40,898 nucleotides of DNA. It comes from an uncultured Chloroflexales bacterium (GTDB lineage Bacteria; Chloroflexota; Chloroflexia; Chloroflexales; Chloroflexaceae). The translations under genes were made by a program, and so were the position numbers. Within the stretch, counting starts at the first letter, position 1. The number at the start of each line of letters is the position of its first letter. The notes beneath the pieces were generated by a model. That model made no database searches. It was not told the DNA's origin and saw nothing but the letters and a program-made list of their open reading frames with translations. Shown piece by piece: positions 6,698-15,478 of this stretch. The DNA lies in NCBI GenBank assembly GCA_937902315.1, contig CALGUG010000021.1, forward strand, positions 1 through 40,898, written 5' to 3'.

Positions 6698-7819
6698 ATG
6701 GCAACACAGACCGTTGATACTTCTACAACAGGCAGAAATATCCCTTGGGGTTTGATTGGACGTATCAGTCTTGTAGTCTTCTTTGTGCTCTTTCTTGCCG
6801 TACCGCTCTGGAACACGATTCTAGAGATGATCGCAAACCCGCAGTTGCTGTTACGACAACTCATTATCGGGCTTACAAACGGCGCCTACATCTCGTTGAT
6901 CGCACTGGGCTACACGCTGGTATACGGTATCGTCGAGCTGATCAACTTCGCACACGGCGATGTTTACATGATCGGCGCTTTTATGTCGCTTACGCTGATC
7001 GGCCTCTTCGGTCTGCAAGCAGCGACGCCCCCGGAAGTTCGCTACCCGCTCATGCTCTTGATCTTGGTCATTACGATGGCCTTCACCGCAACGTTGAATG
7101 TTGGCATCGAGCGCTTCGCCTATCGCCGTCTGCGCACCGTCTCGCGGCTCGCTCCGCTGATCAGTGCGATCGGTGTCTCGTTTATTTTGCAAAACGTGGG
7201 CCTGCTCTGGGGTTATCTGCGCTTCCCCGCTTTGAATGGAGTTATGGGAAGCAATGCCGTTGCGCCTAAGAGCTTCCCGAACCTGCTGCCGACCCAAAAT
7301 CTCTTAGAGCCACTGCAAGCGGTATTCGGCGAAGGCTTCCGAGTACGTTTCACCGGCAAAGACCTGATTATGATCGGCACCGCGGTTGTGCTCTTGGGGG
7401 CGCTCTACTTCTTTGTTCAGCGTACCAAACTGGGTAAAGCGATGCGCGCCACCGCACAAGATCGCGACGCTGCTGCGCTGATGGGCATCAATGTCAACCG
7501 CACCATCTCCTTGGCCTTCCTCTTGGGCGGAGCATTAGCAGGTGCAGCAGGTATGCTGGTTGGTCTCTACAACGGTACTGCAGTGTTTAATATGGGCTTT
7601 AAAGCGGGTCTCTTCTCGTTTACGGCTGCGGTGTTAGGCGGTATCGGCAATATCACTGGCGCAATGTTGGGCGGTCTGTTGATCGGCCTGATTGCGGCGC
7701 TGTCTGACCAGTATATCAATGCGAAGTGGACGAATGCGGTTATTTTCGGCATTCTGGTTCTCATTCTCGTATTCAGACCGACTGGCTTGCTCGGCGAGAA
7801 TGTTCAACAGAAAGCGTGA
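6698..7819 (+). CDS. livH: Branched-chain amino acid ABC transporter permease LivH
   Basis: A 373-residue inner-membrane permease, one half of the transport channel. It has an N-terminal hydrophobic segment at about residues 19-40, then the LivH core beginning GLTNGAYISLIALGYTLVYG and INFAHGDVYMIGAF, both hallmark stretches. Near residues 245-265 is the ATPase-coupling loop (GKAMRATAQDRDAAALMGIN). ATG at 6698 with aaaggga upstream. A plain LivH has about 290-310 residues, so this one has an N-terminal addition of about 60. livM follows after five bases, so translation is probably coupled. Confidence 0.93.
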   Translation: MATQTVDTSTTGRNIPWGLIGRISLVVFFVLFLAVPLWNTILEMIANPQLLLRQLIIGLTNGAYISLIALGYTLVYGIVELINFAHGDVYMIGAFMSLTLIGLFGLQAATPPEVRYPLMLLILVITMAFTATLNVGIERFAYRRLRTVSRLAPLISAIGVSFILQNVGLLWGYLRFPALNGVMGSNAVAPKSFPNLLPTQNLLEPLQAVFGEGFRVRFTGKDLIMIGTAVVLLGALYFFVQRTKLGKAMRATAQDRDAAALMGINVNRTISLAFLLGGALAGAAGMLVGLYNGTAVFNMGFKAGLFSFTAAVLGGIGNITGAMLGGLLIGLIAALSDQYINAKWTNAVIFGILVLILVFRPTGLLGENVQQKA

Positions 7820-7824
7820 CGATC

Positions 7825-9336
7825 ATGAATCCACGAATTCGTGCTGGCTTAGCAGGCGGCATCTTTGGAGCCTTAATAACCCTTATCAGCGTTGACCAAG
7901 TCGTCTATCTGGCGGGCATGCTGGCAGGAACGACGGCTGGAATGATGGTCGCTTATATGGAGCCACAAAAGAAGTGGCTCGATGGTCTGCGCCAAGGTAT
8001 TCAAGCTGGTCTATTGGGCGGTCTGTTTATCGTCATCGCAAAACTACTGCGTGCGATATTGATCAACCCGCTGATCGGCGATTCGACCGATTTGGGCGGC
8101 CAATTTATGCTTGGACTAAACGGATTGGTCATCGCAACCATTATCTCGGCGATCTTTGCGGTGATCGCCACTTTACCACGGCCGCAAGATCTAATCGGAC
8201 GCTATGCCATGGTCGCCATCTTGACGCTGATCTATCCTTGGATCGACCAATACTTCCAATACCGCTTTATGGGTGAAGTTATTCCGGTATTGGTATTTGT
8301 CTTGATGGCGCTCGGCCTCAATATCGTGGTAGGCTACGCCGGTCTGCTCGACCTCGGCTACGCGGCCTTCTTCGCGATCGGCGCTTATGCGACGGCGATG
8401 GTAGCCTCGCCCCACTTCGGAATCAGCCTGAGCTTCTGGTTAGTGATCTGGATCGCGGCGGCGGTCGCTGCGATCTTCGGCGTAATTCTTGGCGCGCCAA
8501 CCCTGCCCTTGCGCGGCGACTATCTGGCGATCGTAACGCTGGGTTTCGGTGAAATCGTGCCGATCGCGGCCACCAACCTCGATACCTTCTCGCTCAGTAT
8601 CCTCGGCTTCAAGGTCATTGACAACATCAACCTGACGGGTGGTCCAAAAGGCATCAACCCGATCAACCGTCCTTATCTGCCGGGCATCGGGGCCTTCCAG
8701 TCTTCCCAGCCGATTCCTTGGTACTACTTGATTCTGATCATTATGATCTTCTCGATCTTCTTTATTTTGCGTCTGCGCAATTCTCGCTTGGGACGCGCAT
8801 GGACGGCGATGCGAGAAGATGAATTGGCTGCCGAAGCGATGGGCATCAATATCGTCAAAACCAAGCTGTTGGCCTTCTCGATGGGCGCAACCTTCAGCGG
8901 TTTTGCCGGTGCCTTCTACGGCTCTTATATCAGCGCGATCTTCCCCGAGAGCTTCCGCTTTGAAGTCTCGGTTATGTTGCTCTGTATGGTGATTCTGGGC
9001 GGTATGGGCAATATCCCGGGCGTGATTCTGGGCGGCTTGCTGATACAGTTCGCCGACCGTCTCTTCCTGCCCCAACTCTCGAATATGATGCAGTCGATCA
9101 TCAGCAGCCCACAAGTCCAGCTGCCGTCAAGCCTCTCGTTCTTACACGAACTGAGCTTCGCCTCCGACTTCCGCCTGCTGCTGTTTGGCATCACACTGGT
9201 GGTTATGATGCTGCTTAGACCGGAAGGTCTCATACCGAGCGAACGACAACGTATGGAGCTGCACGCCGACGAAGAGCCAGTTGTCGAACAACAACAGACC
9301 GAAGTCTATACGGCCCGCAATCAAGAGACAGTCTAA
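7825..9336 (+). CDS. livM: Branched-chain amino acid ABC transporter permease LivM with long N-terminal membrane extension
   Basis: A 503-residue permease, partner of LivH. Residues 1-120 form an extra region with three to four hydrophobic segments (for example GGIFGALITLISVD and GLVIATIISAIFAVIATL). The LivM core starts at about 125, with LGLNIVVGYAGLLDLGYAAFF at about 163-183, the coupling loop GRAWTAMREDELAAEAMGIN, and a Gln/Glu-rich cytoplasmic tail. E. coli LivM also has an N-terminal addition, so extension is not unique, but this one is long. The frame is open from 7726 inside livH; the ATG at 7825, five bases after the livH stop, is preferred. Confidence 0.92.
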   Translation: MNPRIRAGLAGGIFGALITLISVDQVVYLAGMLAGTTAGMMVAYMEPQKKWLDGLRQGIQAGLLGGLFIVIAKLLRAILINPLIGDSTDLGGQFMLGLNGLVIATIISAIFAVIATLPRPQDLIGRYAMVAILTLIYPWIDQYFQYRFMGEVIPVLVFVLMALGLNIVVGYAGLLDLGYAAFFAIGAYATAMVASPHFGISLSFWLVIWIAAAVAAIFGVILGAPTLPLRGDYLAIVTLGFGEIVPIAATNLDTFSLSILGFKVIDNINLTGGPKGINPINRPYLPGIGAFQSSQPIPWYYLILIIMIFSIFFILRLRNSRLGRAWTAMREDELAAEAMGINIVKTKLLAFSMGATFSGFAGAFYGSYISAIFPESFRFEVSVMLLCMVILGGMGNIPGVILGGLLIQFADRLFLPQLSNMMQSIISSPQVQLPSSLSFLHELSFASDFRLLLFGITLVVMMLLRPEGLIPSERQRMELHADEEPVVEQQQTEVYTARNQETV

Positions 9337-9351
9337 AAACGGGAGGTCGTT

Positions 9352-10179
9352 GTGTCTGAAAACCTATTGCTCAAAGCGACCGGAATCGTCAAGCAGTTTG
9401 GCGGCTTAACGGCTGTCAACAATGTTGACTTTAACATTCCGCGCGGCAGTATCACCAGTTTGATCGGCCCGAACGGTGCTGGCAAAACCACCTTCTTCAA
9501 TATGATCACGGGCCTGTATGTTCCAACTTCGGGCACGATCGTTTTCGACGGCGAAGAGATTCAAGGGCTCAAGCCTGATGCGGTAACCACGCGCGGGATC
9601 GGGCGTACCTTCCAAAATATCCGCCTGTTCGCGCATATGACAGCGCTAGAAAATGTACTGGTCGGCCAACACTGCCGCTTACATGCCAGTCTTTTGGGGA
9701 TCTTGGCGCTGACGAAAAAAGTGCGCGAAGAAGAAGCAGCCGCTCATAAACGGGCTCAGGAGTTGCTCGAATATGTCGGTCTCGGGCGCAGCCGAGCCAA
9801 CGAGCTGAGCAAAAACCTGCCCTACGGCGATCAGCGCCGCCTTGAGATCGCACGCGCGCTCGCCACCAACCCCAAGCTGCTGCTGCTCGACGAGCCGACG
9901 GCGGGCATGAACCCCCAAGAGACCGATGACCTGACCCGGCTGATGCGTAAAGTTCGCGATGAACTGGGCATTACCGTCCTCTTGATCGAACACGATATGA
10001 AAGTGGTCATGGGCATTTCAGAACATATCACTGTGCTCGACCATGGTGCAAAGATCGCCGAAGGAAGTCCAGAAGAGATCCGCAACAATGAGCAAGTGAT
10101 TGAAGCCTACTTGGGTCGTGGCGCTGCCGCCCACGGAAAAGGTGGACGACAGACAGCAGCTACGGGTCTAAGGACATAG
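9352..10179 (+). CDS. livG: Branched-chain amino acid ABC transporter ATPase LivG
   Basis: A 275-residue ATPase that drives the LivHM channel with LivF. Walker A is GPNGAGKTT at residues 39-47, the signature region is NLPYGDQRRLEIARA at about 155-169 (Pro-Tyr-Gly-Asp in place of the common LSGGQ, normal in LivG), Walker B LLLLDEP at about 176-182, and the H-loop is IEHDMKVVM. The 30-residue Gly/Ala/Lys-rich tail is not conserved. GTG at 9352 with gggagg at 9341-9346, 15 bases after livM. Confidence 0.95.
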   Translation: MSENLLLKATGIVKQFGGLTAVNNVDFNIPRGSITSLIGPNGAGKTTFFNMITGLYVPTSGTIVFDGEEIQGLKPDAVTTRGIGRTFQNIRLFAHMTALENVLVGQHCRLHASLLGILALTKKVREEEAAAHKRAQELLEYVGLGRSRANELSKNLPYGDQRRLEIARALATNPKLLLLDEPTAGMNPQETDDLTRLMRKVRDELGITVLLIEHDMKVVMGISEHITVLDHGAKIAEGSPEEIRNNEQVIEAYLGRGAAAHGKGGRQTAATGLRT

Positions 10180-10199
10180 TGTCAAGGTAAGCGATCGTT

Positions 10200-10925
10200 A
10201 TGAGCACAACAACTCCACTGCTTGAACTACGTAATGTGCATTCCTATTACGGCAATATTCAAGCGCTCAAAGGCATATCGTTGACCGTTAACGAAGGCGA
10301 GATCGTTACGTTGATCGGCTCAAACGGTGCTGGCAAAAGCACGACGCTGCGCACCATTTCGGGCATTATTCACCCACGCAGCGGCGAAATACTGCTCGAC
10401 AATAAACGCATCGACCATATCCCGCCTCACGATGTCGTCAAGCTTGGTGTTTTGCAGTCGCCAGAAGGGCGACGGATCTTCCCACGCTTAAGTGTGCGCG
10501 ACAACCTTGAAATGGGCGCCTTCACTCGCAACGACACGGCTGGGATCGCTGAAGATATGGAGCGGGTTTTCGATCTCTTCCCACGTCTACGAGAGCGCGC
10601 AAACCAGAAGGGTGGTACACTTTCTGGTGGAGAGCAGCAGATGTTAGCGATCGGACGAGCCTTGATGGGGCGACCGCGCGTGCTGCTGCTCGACGAGCCT
10701 TCGATGGGTTTGGCGCCCGTATTGGTCGAGCAGATCTTCAATATCATCAAAGAGATCAACAGCCAAGGCACAACCGTGCTGTTAGTCGAGCAAAACGCGC
10801 TTATGGCGCTAGAGATCGCCCATCGAGGCTATGTGCTTCAAACCGGTCAGATCGTGCTGGCCGATACAGCGAAAGCCTTGAGCGAAAACGAAATGGTTCA
10901 GAAGGCCTATCTGGGCGTTGAATAA
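10200..10925 (+). CDS. livF: Branched-chain amino acid ABC transporter ATPase LivF
   Basis: A 241-residue ATPase, second nucleotide-binding subunit of the importer. Walker A GSNGAGKST at residues 40-48, the motif QSPEGRRIFPRLSVRDNL at about 86-103 that is typical of LivF, the signature LSGGE at 141-145, Walker B VLLLDEP at 161-167 and the ending KAYLGVE. ATG at 10200, 20 bases after livG. Complete, with no missing motif. Confidence 0.95.
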   Translation: MSTTTPLLELRNVHSYYGNIQALKGISLTVNEGEIVTLIGSNGAGKSTTLRTISGIIHPRSGEILLDNKRIDHIPPHDVVKLGVLQSPEGRRIFPRLSVRDNLEMGAFTRNDTAGIAEDMERVFDLFPRLRERANQKGGTLSGGEQQMLAIGRALMGRPRVLLLDEPSMGLAPVLVEQIFNIIKEINSQGTTVLLVEQNALMALEIAHRGYVLQTGQIVLADTAKALSENEMVQKAYLGVE

Positions 10926-10984
10926 GCTGTGGATGAGCTGTTTGCGAGCACGGCCTGGCCCTTGCTGATGGGAGAAAGGCAAGC

Positions 10985-12076
10985 ATGACACAAGCGACGA
11001 CGATTCGGTCGCTCTCGATCGAGCGTTTAGATATTCCGCTGTTGCGACCGTTCGGCATGCTACGCGAACCTCAAGAGATCGTGCGAAACCTTTTAGTCTG
11101 CATCGAACTAGCAGACGGCAGCTGTGGATACGGAGAGGCGGCGCCTTATCCTGATATCACAGGCGAAACGCAAGAGGCAACTTGGGCCGCACTTGAAGGA
11201 GTACGTTCAATCGTCGAGGGCGGCGATGTACGCGAATGGCGCAAGATCAGTCAGCGCTTACGCGAGCCACTCGATCAAGCGCGTTCTGCGCTCTGTGCGC
11301 TCGAAATGGCCGTGCTCGATGCGCTCACCCGCACTCTCAAGTTACCAATGTGGGCCTTCTTCGGAGGAGTATCCACAAGCCTCGAAACCGATATGACCGT
11401 CACAACCGGCACGGTGAGCGAGGCAGCTGCCCAAGCCCAAGCGATCATTTCACGAGGTATCTCGACCATCAAGGTCAAAGTTGGCACGGGCAAGCTCGGG
11501 CTCGATCTCGAACGGATCGAAGCGGTTCACGCGGCTGCCCCTTCGGCGCCACTGATCTTAGATGGCGATGGCAAGCTGAACGCCGACGAAGCACTTCAGC
11601 TGGTGTCAACGCTGCATATCGGCATGATTTCGCCGATTCTGTTCGAGCAACCGGTCGGCGCCCACGAACTACACGCTATGAGCCAAGTCGCCAAGTGGGG
11701 CGGCGTGCCCGTAGCAGCCGATGAAAGCGTGCAGTGCGCCAGCGATGTCTACACAATCGCCTCGTTACGAGCAGCCCAAGTCGTAAGCATTAAGCTGATG
11801 CGAAGCGGCATCGTCGAAGCACTCGATATCGCCGCGGCGGCTCGCACCACGAACTTGCAACTCATGATGAGTTCACTGCGCGAGTCGATTCTGGGCACAA
11901 GCGTGGCGGCTTGTTTTGCTGCTGGCATAGGCGGCTTTAGTTATGTCGACCTCGACACCCCTATGTTCTTGGCCCAAAACCCCTTCCAAGGCGGCGCAGT
12001 GCGGCGCGGCTCGACCATCGACCTAAGCGGCATCAGCGCAGGCCATGGCGTCACCCCGCGCACAAGCCCCAACTAA
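10985..12076 (+). CDS. Dipeptide epimerase of the enolase superfamily (probably L-Ala-D/L-Glu type)
   Basis: A 363-residue member of the muconate-lactonising-enzyme subgroup. Aligned with the known dipeptide-epimerase scheme, the acid-base lysines are K163 and K165 (IKVKVG), the metal ligands D193, E221 and D246, and the opposite lysine is K270 (SIKLMRSG). Near the end is D322-x-D324 (YVDLDTPMF), the DxD pair that grips the dipeptide amino group and separates these enzymes from other members. The expected reaction is inversion of the C-terminal residue of an Xaa-Glu-like dipeptide, as in muropeptide recycling. It follows livF by 59 bases and probably shares its transcript. Substrate preference beyond dipeptide is inference. 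Confidence 0.85.
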   Translation: MTQATTIRSLSIERLDIPLLRPFGMLREPQEIVRNLLVCIELADGSCGYGEAAPYPDITGETQEATWAALEGVRSIVEGGDVREWRKISQRLREPLDQARSALCALEMAVLDALTRTLKLPMWAFFGGVSTSLETDMTVTTGTVSEAAAQAQAIISRGISTIKVKVGTGKLGLDLERIEAVHAAAPSAPLILDGDGKLNADEALQLVSTLHIGMISPILFEQPVGAHELHAMSQVAKWGGVPVAADESVQCASDVYTIASLRAAQVVSIKLMRSGIVEALDIAAAARTTNLQLMMSSLRESILGTSVAACFAAGIGGFSYVDLDTPMFLAQNPFQGGAVRRGSTIDLSGISAGHGVTPRTSPN

Positions 12077-12083
12077 ACGCAAC

Positions 12084-12110
12084 GAAGAGCGGAATCTGCT
12101 TCCGCTCTTC
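12084..12110 (+). terminator. Stem-loop ending the liv-epimerase operon
   Basis: GAAGAGCGGAA (12084-12094) pairs with TTCCGCTCTTC (12100-12110) around five bases, eight bases after the epimerase stop. No T-run follows, so efficiency is uncertain. Confidence 0.6.
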
Positions 12111-12191
12111 AGCCTATCAATCACCCAGCAAATCTGCTTGTTTCCTTCAGCGCTCTGGCGGAGAGGTCTCTACCCTCCATCCGTTCCCTAG

Positions 12192-12209
12192 CGCGTCCGC
12201 CTTCGGCTA
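12192..12209 (-). repeat. Dispersed repeat module B, copy 2
   Basis: Minus-strand copy with one mismatch to the 18-base core. Similarity to the 4.1 kb copy extends on both sides, through ggtcgcagcg and ggatgg before the core and ggaacg.atggagg after it, so the ancestral unit was about 110 bases. Confidence 0.8.
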
Positions 12210-12258
12210 TCAGGGTCCCAGCCATCCATTCAGCGCATCACCTCGCAGCTTGCGCTGC

Positions 12259-12288
12259 GACCAACAGGCTGCGCGCAGCCTGTTGGTC
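12259..12288. repeat. Perfect 30-bp palindrome
   Basis: GACCAACAGGCTGC followed by GC and its complement reads identically on both strands from 12259 to 12288. A smaller hairpin (CGCAGC/GCTGCG, 12244-12259) abuts it. It sits inside the repeat-rich gap between the epimerase and tex, with no T-run; the rest of 12111-12398 holds only modules A and B and no gene. Confidence 0.85.
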
Positions 12289-12331
12289 CATACGACCAGC
12301 TTTCTGGTAACACGCAAAACGGGAAAGCCAA

Positions 12332-12351
12332 GTTCCGCTCTGCCGAAGGCC
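12332..12351 (-). repeat. Dispersed repeat module A, copy 2
   Basis: Exact minus-strand copy of the 20-base core seen at 3854 and 40747. Read on the minus strand, both this copy and the 40.7 kb copy have TTTTTGG before the core and TTG after it. Confidence 0.85.
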
Positions 12352-12398
12352 AAAAAGCAAGCGATCAACTAGACGCGCTGGCTCAGACTGCCTAGCGT

Positions 12399-14567
12399 TT
12401 AGGCTTTTCGCATACTGAGCGCGATGCGACCGCGAGCGCTATCGACGCTCAACACGCGCACTTCGACAATATCGCCGACCTGCACCAAATCGAGCGGATG
12501 CTTAACACGACGCTCGCTCAGCTCGGAGACGTGCACCAAGCCATCTTGCTTGACCCCGATATCGACGAAAGCCCCGAAGTCGACCACATTGCGCACCGTA
12601 CCCTTGAGCCACATACCGGGCTGAAGATCTTCCAAACTGAGCACATCTTCACGCAACAAAGGCGGCGGCAGATCTTCACGCGGGTCACGCCCGGGTTTGG
12701 CCATCGCATCGAGGATATCGCGTAGGGTCGGCTCGCCTAGCTCAAGCTCGCGGGCCAGCTCTTCGAAACTGGTGGCTCCGCCCTGAATGGTCGCCTGCAC
12801 CTCGTTGGCTACTTCGGGCAGCTTAGCCTTGCGATCGGCGCTGAACTGCTCGATCAGCTTGCGGGCGGCGGGGTAGCTCTCGGGGTGAATAGCGGTCGCG
12901 TCGAGCGGATCATCGGCGTCGGGAATGCGCAAGAAGCCCGCAGCCTGCTCAAAAGCCTTGGGGCCGAGACCCTTGACCTTGAGCAGCTCTTTGCGCGACC
13001 GGAAGGGACCATTGGCATCGCGATAGGCCACGATCGCCTTGGCGACTCGACTGTTCAAACCCGCCACATAGGTCAGCAGCTCGGCGCTGGCGGTGTTGAG
13101 GTCGACGCCCACATAGTTGACCGCGCTCTCAACCACGGCCTCGAGGGTGGAGCCCAAGCGCTTCTGATCGACATCGTGCTGATACAGACCCACGCCCAGC
13201 GCCTTGGGGTCGATCTTAACCAGCTCGGCCAGCGGATCTTGCAGGCGGCGCGCAATCGAAATATTGCCGCGTTGAGTCGCATCGAGATCAGGGAACTCCT
13301 CTCGGGCGGCGGTGCTAGCCGAATAGACCGACGCACCAGCCTCGCTCACAATCGTATAGCGCAGATTGGCGTACCTGCGCTCTGTGCTGACTTCGCGAAT
13401 AACCTCGGCCACCAGCGCCTCGGTTTCGCGGCTGGCGGTGCCGTTGCCAATTGCGATGATCTGCACGCCCCACTGGCGAATGTGGCGCAGCAGCTCGCTC
13501 TTGGCTCGTTCGGGCTCATGCAGATAGATCACCCCGCCCTGCAGGTATTTGCCGGTCGCATCGACGATCGCGACCTTGCAGCCGGTGCGATAGCCCGGGT
13601 CGATGCCCATCACGATGCGCCCGCGCAGAGGCGGCTGCAACAAGAGGCCGCGCAAATTGGCCGAAAAGATCATCAGGGCATGCTCTTCGGCCCGTTCGGT
13701 CAGCTCTTGGCGCAGATCACGCTCGATGGCGGGGGCCAACAAGCGCTTATAACCATCGGCGACCGCAGAGCGCAGCTCTTCGCCCAGCCAGCCAGCAGCT
13801 TTGGCATAACGGCGCTGCAGAGTCGCAATGAAAGCATCGTGATTAGCGTTGAGGTCGACCTTCAGGGCACCCTCGCGCTCGCCGCGATTGATGGCCAAAA
13901 TACGGTGGGGAGGCAGGCTGCTGAGCGGCTCGTTGTACTCGTAGTACATAGCGTATTTGCCCTCAGGATCAGCATCTTCTTTGGCTTTGCCAGTGCCAAT
14001 AATGCCCGTCCGGCGGGTTGCTTCGCGCACGGCTTGGCGAATCTGAGCGGTTTCAGCGATGGTTTCAGCCACAATATCGCGCGCTCCGGCCAGCACATCG
14101 TCAACCGAAGCAAGACCTTTTTCGGGATCGATAAAAGGTGTAGCCAGCTCCTCTGGGCTGCGCCCATCGTCCTCTTGGGCCAGCAAAAAGTCGGCCAGCT
14201 CTTGCAGGCCTTGCTCGCGTGCGATCTGGGCGCGCGTCCGTCGTTTGGGGCGAAAGGGCAGATAAATATCCTCGATCGCTTGTAAGGTCTGAGCAGCGGC
14301 CAGCGCTTCGGCTAGTTCAGGTGTAAGGTGTCCGCCCGCTTCCAAAGCAGCCAAAACCTCACTGCGGCGCGCCTCGAGATTGCGCAGGTAGCTGAGACGA
14401 TCAGCGAGCGTGCGTAGCTGCTCTTCGTCAAGGCCGCCGGTGACCTCTTTGCGATAGCGCGTAATAAAGGGGATGGTATTACCGTCGTCGAGCAGCGCGA
14501 CCGTGCGTTCGACCTGAGCGAGAGGATACGAAAGTTCCGCAGCCAAACGGGATAGAATCTGTTGCAT
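12399..14567 (-). CDS. tex: Tex-family RNA-binding transcription accessory protein
   Basis: A 722-residue Tex protein, a nucleic-acid-binding factor related to eukaryotic Spt6 that influences transcription and RNA turnover. Order of domains: N-terminal helical Tex domain (FITRYRKEVTGGLDEEQLR near residue 35), a YqgF/RNaseH-like fold (GIDPGYRTGCKVAIVDATG at about 325), helix-hairpin-helix repeats (VAGLNSRVAKAIVAYRD and KVKGLGPKAFEQAAGFLRI), and a C-terminal S1 domain (GTVRNVVDFGAFVDIGV). The frame extends to 14819, but the ATG at 14567 gives the conserved start MQQILSRLAAEL. It is a single gene with its own promoter. A long open frame on the opposite strand is only a codon-bias shadow. Confidence 0.95.
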   Translation of the reverse strand: MQQILSRLAAELSYPLAQVERTVALLDDGNTIPFITRYRKEVTGGLDEEQLRTLADRLSYLRNLEARRSEVLAALEAGGHLTPELAEALAAAQTLQAIEDIYLPFRPKRRTRAQIAREQGLQELADFLLAQEDDGRSPEELATPFIDPEKGLASVDDVLAGARDIVAETIAETAQIRQAVREATRRTGIIGTGKAKEDADPEGKYAMYYEYNEPLSSLPPHRILAINRGEREGALKVDLNANHDAFIATLQRRYAKAAGWLGEELRSAVADGYKRLLAPAIERDLRQELTERAEEHALMIFSANLRGLLLQPPLRGRIVMGIDPGYRTGCKVAIVDATGKYLQGGVIYLHEPERAKSELLRHIRQWGVQIIAIGNGTASRETEALVAEVIREVSTERRYANLRYTIVSEAGASVYSASTAAREEFPDLDATQRGNISIARRLQDPLAELVKIDPKALGVGLYQHDVDQKRLGSTLEAVVESAVNYVGVDLNTASAELLTYVAGLNSRVAKAIVAYRDANGPFRSRKELLKVKGLGPKAFEQAAGFLRIPDADDPLDATAIHPESYPAARKLIEQFSADRKAKLPEVANEVQATIQGGATSFEELARELELGEPTLRDILDAMAKPGRDPREDLPPPLLREDVLSLEDLQPGMWLKGTVRNVVDFGAFVDIGVKQDGLVHVSELSERRVKHPLDLVQVGDIVEVRVLSVDSARGRIALSMRKA

Positions 14568-14702
14568 AGACTTGGTCTCTATATTCTTTCCTTGATCACA
14601 GCCTGTGGGTTGAGATGCTTCAAGTATCGCGAAGGATAAAAGAGGAAAAAACCAAAGGAGAGATCGAACTGAGTAGATAGCGAGAATACAACTCCTCAAT
14701 CC

Positions 14703-14711
14703 ATTATAACA
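14703..14711 (-). promoter_or_regulatory. Extended -10 promoter of tex
   Basis: On the minus strand TGTTATAAT (bases 14711 to 14703) is a perfect -10 with the TG extension. No good -35 lies 17 bases upstream. It would give a leader of about 130 bases before the tex ATG. Confidence 0.5.
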
Positions 14712-14805
14712 GGATCCCCAACGATCTGAGAGCGAATCGGTCTCTTTTGTTGTGTGAGTGTACAAAACGTTAAACGAATGTAGTATGAGCGGGGTGCGTA
14801 TCGCT

Positions 14806-14878
14806 CCCTTCTCCCGCAATGCGGGAGCTATGCATTACCCCAAAGTCGTGTCGACAGCAAAAGGCGATCGTTCGCATA
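14806..14878 (+). repeat. Dispersed repeat module C, copy 1 (73 bp)
   Basis: Begins with the palindrome ctcccgcaatgcgggag (14811-14827) and ends ggcgatcgttcgcata. It matches 40824-40896 at about 70 of 73 positions with no gaps. Confidence 0.9.
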
Positions 14879-14918
14879 CCACCGCGGAATTATCCTTGAG
14901 AGCACAGAACTCAGAGAG

Positions 14919-14955
14919 GTTGTATGCGATTTCGCTACGCGAAATCGCATACAAC
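14919..14955. repeat. 17-bp perfect hairpin
   Basis: GTTGTATGCGATTTCGC (14919-14935) and GCGAAATCGCATACAAC (14939-14955) pair perfectly around TAC. There is no T-run on either side. Part of its arm (tcgcatac) echoes the end of the adjacent module C, so it may belong to the same element. Confidence 0.85.
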
Positions 14956-15052
14956 ATCATCATTCAGCCCCTCGCCCGCAGTGCGGGAGAGGGGGCCGGG
15001 GGGTGAGAGCAGATAACGCTGACCGTATGTCGATTTGTGGGTAATGTACAGA

Positions 15053-15113
15053 TGCGGGAGAAGGGCCGGGGATGAGGGCCAGCTAGCCCATCTGATAGCC
15101 GTAGGCGGACGCG
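15053..15113 (+). repeat. Composite repeat: tgcgggag arm plus module B, copy 3
   Basis: A 61-base block running from tgcgggagaaggg through cggggatgaggg and agctagcc to module B at 15096-15113. It matches 28584-28643 except for two substitutions and one inserted C. Only the right arm of the palindrome is present here. Another tgcgggag palindrome lies at about 14969-14995. Confidence 0.9.
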
Positions 15114-15478
15114 CTAAGGACCGAATGGAAGCTAGAGAATTCGCCGCCAGAACTAGAGAGATCACGAGATTGAACGGCGCTGCTTTGCTACAGCTCAAGC
15201 ATACGCGATCAGGCGGAGGAAGGTTAGTTGTGGCACTAGTCTTGCATTAATGAGGAGTGTGAATGGTGGGAAGCTATATGGCTAGCAGAGTTTCGGACCA
15301 GCTATGCTAGCGATTGTGTGTTCCAGGTTCACAGGCGCAATTTAGGCATCAGCAGGCACGAAACGGTTTTACGGTTGTAGTTTCGTTCAAGACAGAGTAG
15401 AAACTGTTGGTCTTAGGGTACGGGCAGATCGACGCCTGGCTGGTGCACAAAGAGAAGAAAAATGAATTATGTATTGTA

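Larger units (their letters stand above)
14568..15478. other. Long non-coding gap with repeat modules
   Basis: Over 900 bases without a supportable gene. The first part is the tex leader and promoter. From 14806 to about 15120 it is almost wholly repeat material: module C, a 17-bp hairpin, two tgcgggag-type palindromes and module B. From about 15130 to 15478 I see nothing recognisable. Short frames here lack ribosome sites. Confidence 0.6.

Noticed and set aside
12885..14285. 466-codon open frame on the plus strand opposite tex
   Set aside because: It is a compositional shadow of tex: no conserved domain, no ribosome site, biased residues, and tex itself has every expected domain.
15035..15250. 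71-codon plus-strand frame in the repeat gap
   Set aside because: It is built from module B and palindrome sequence, so any open frame there is a by-product of the repeat.
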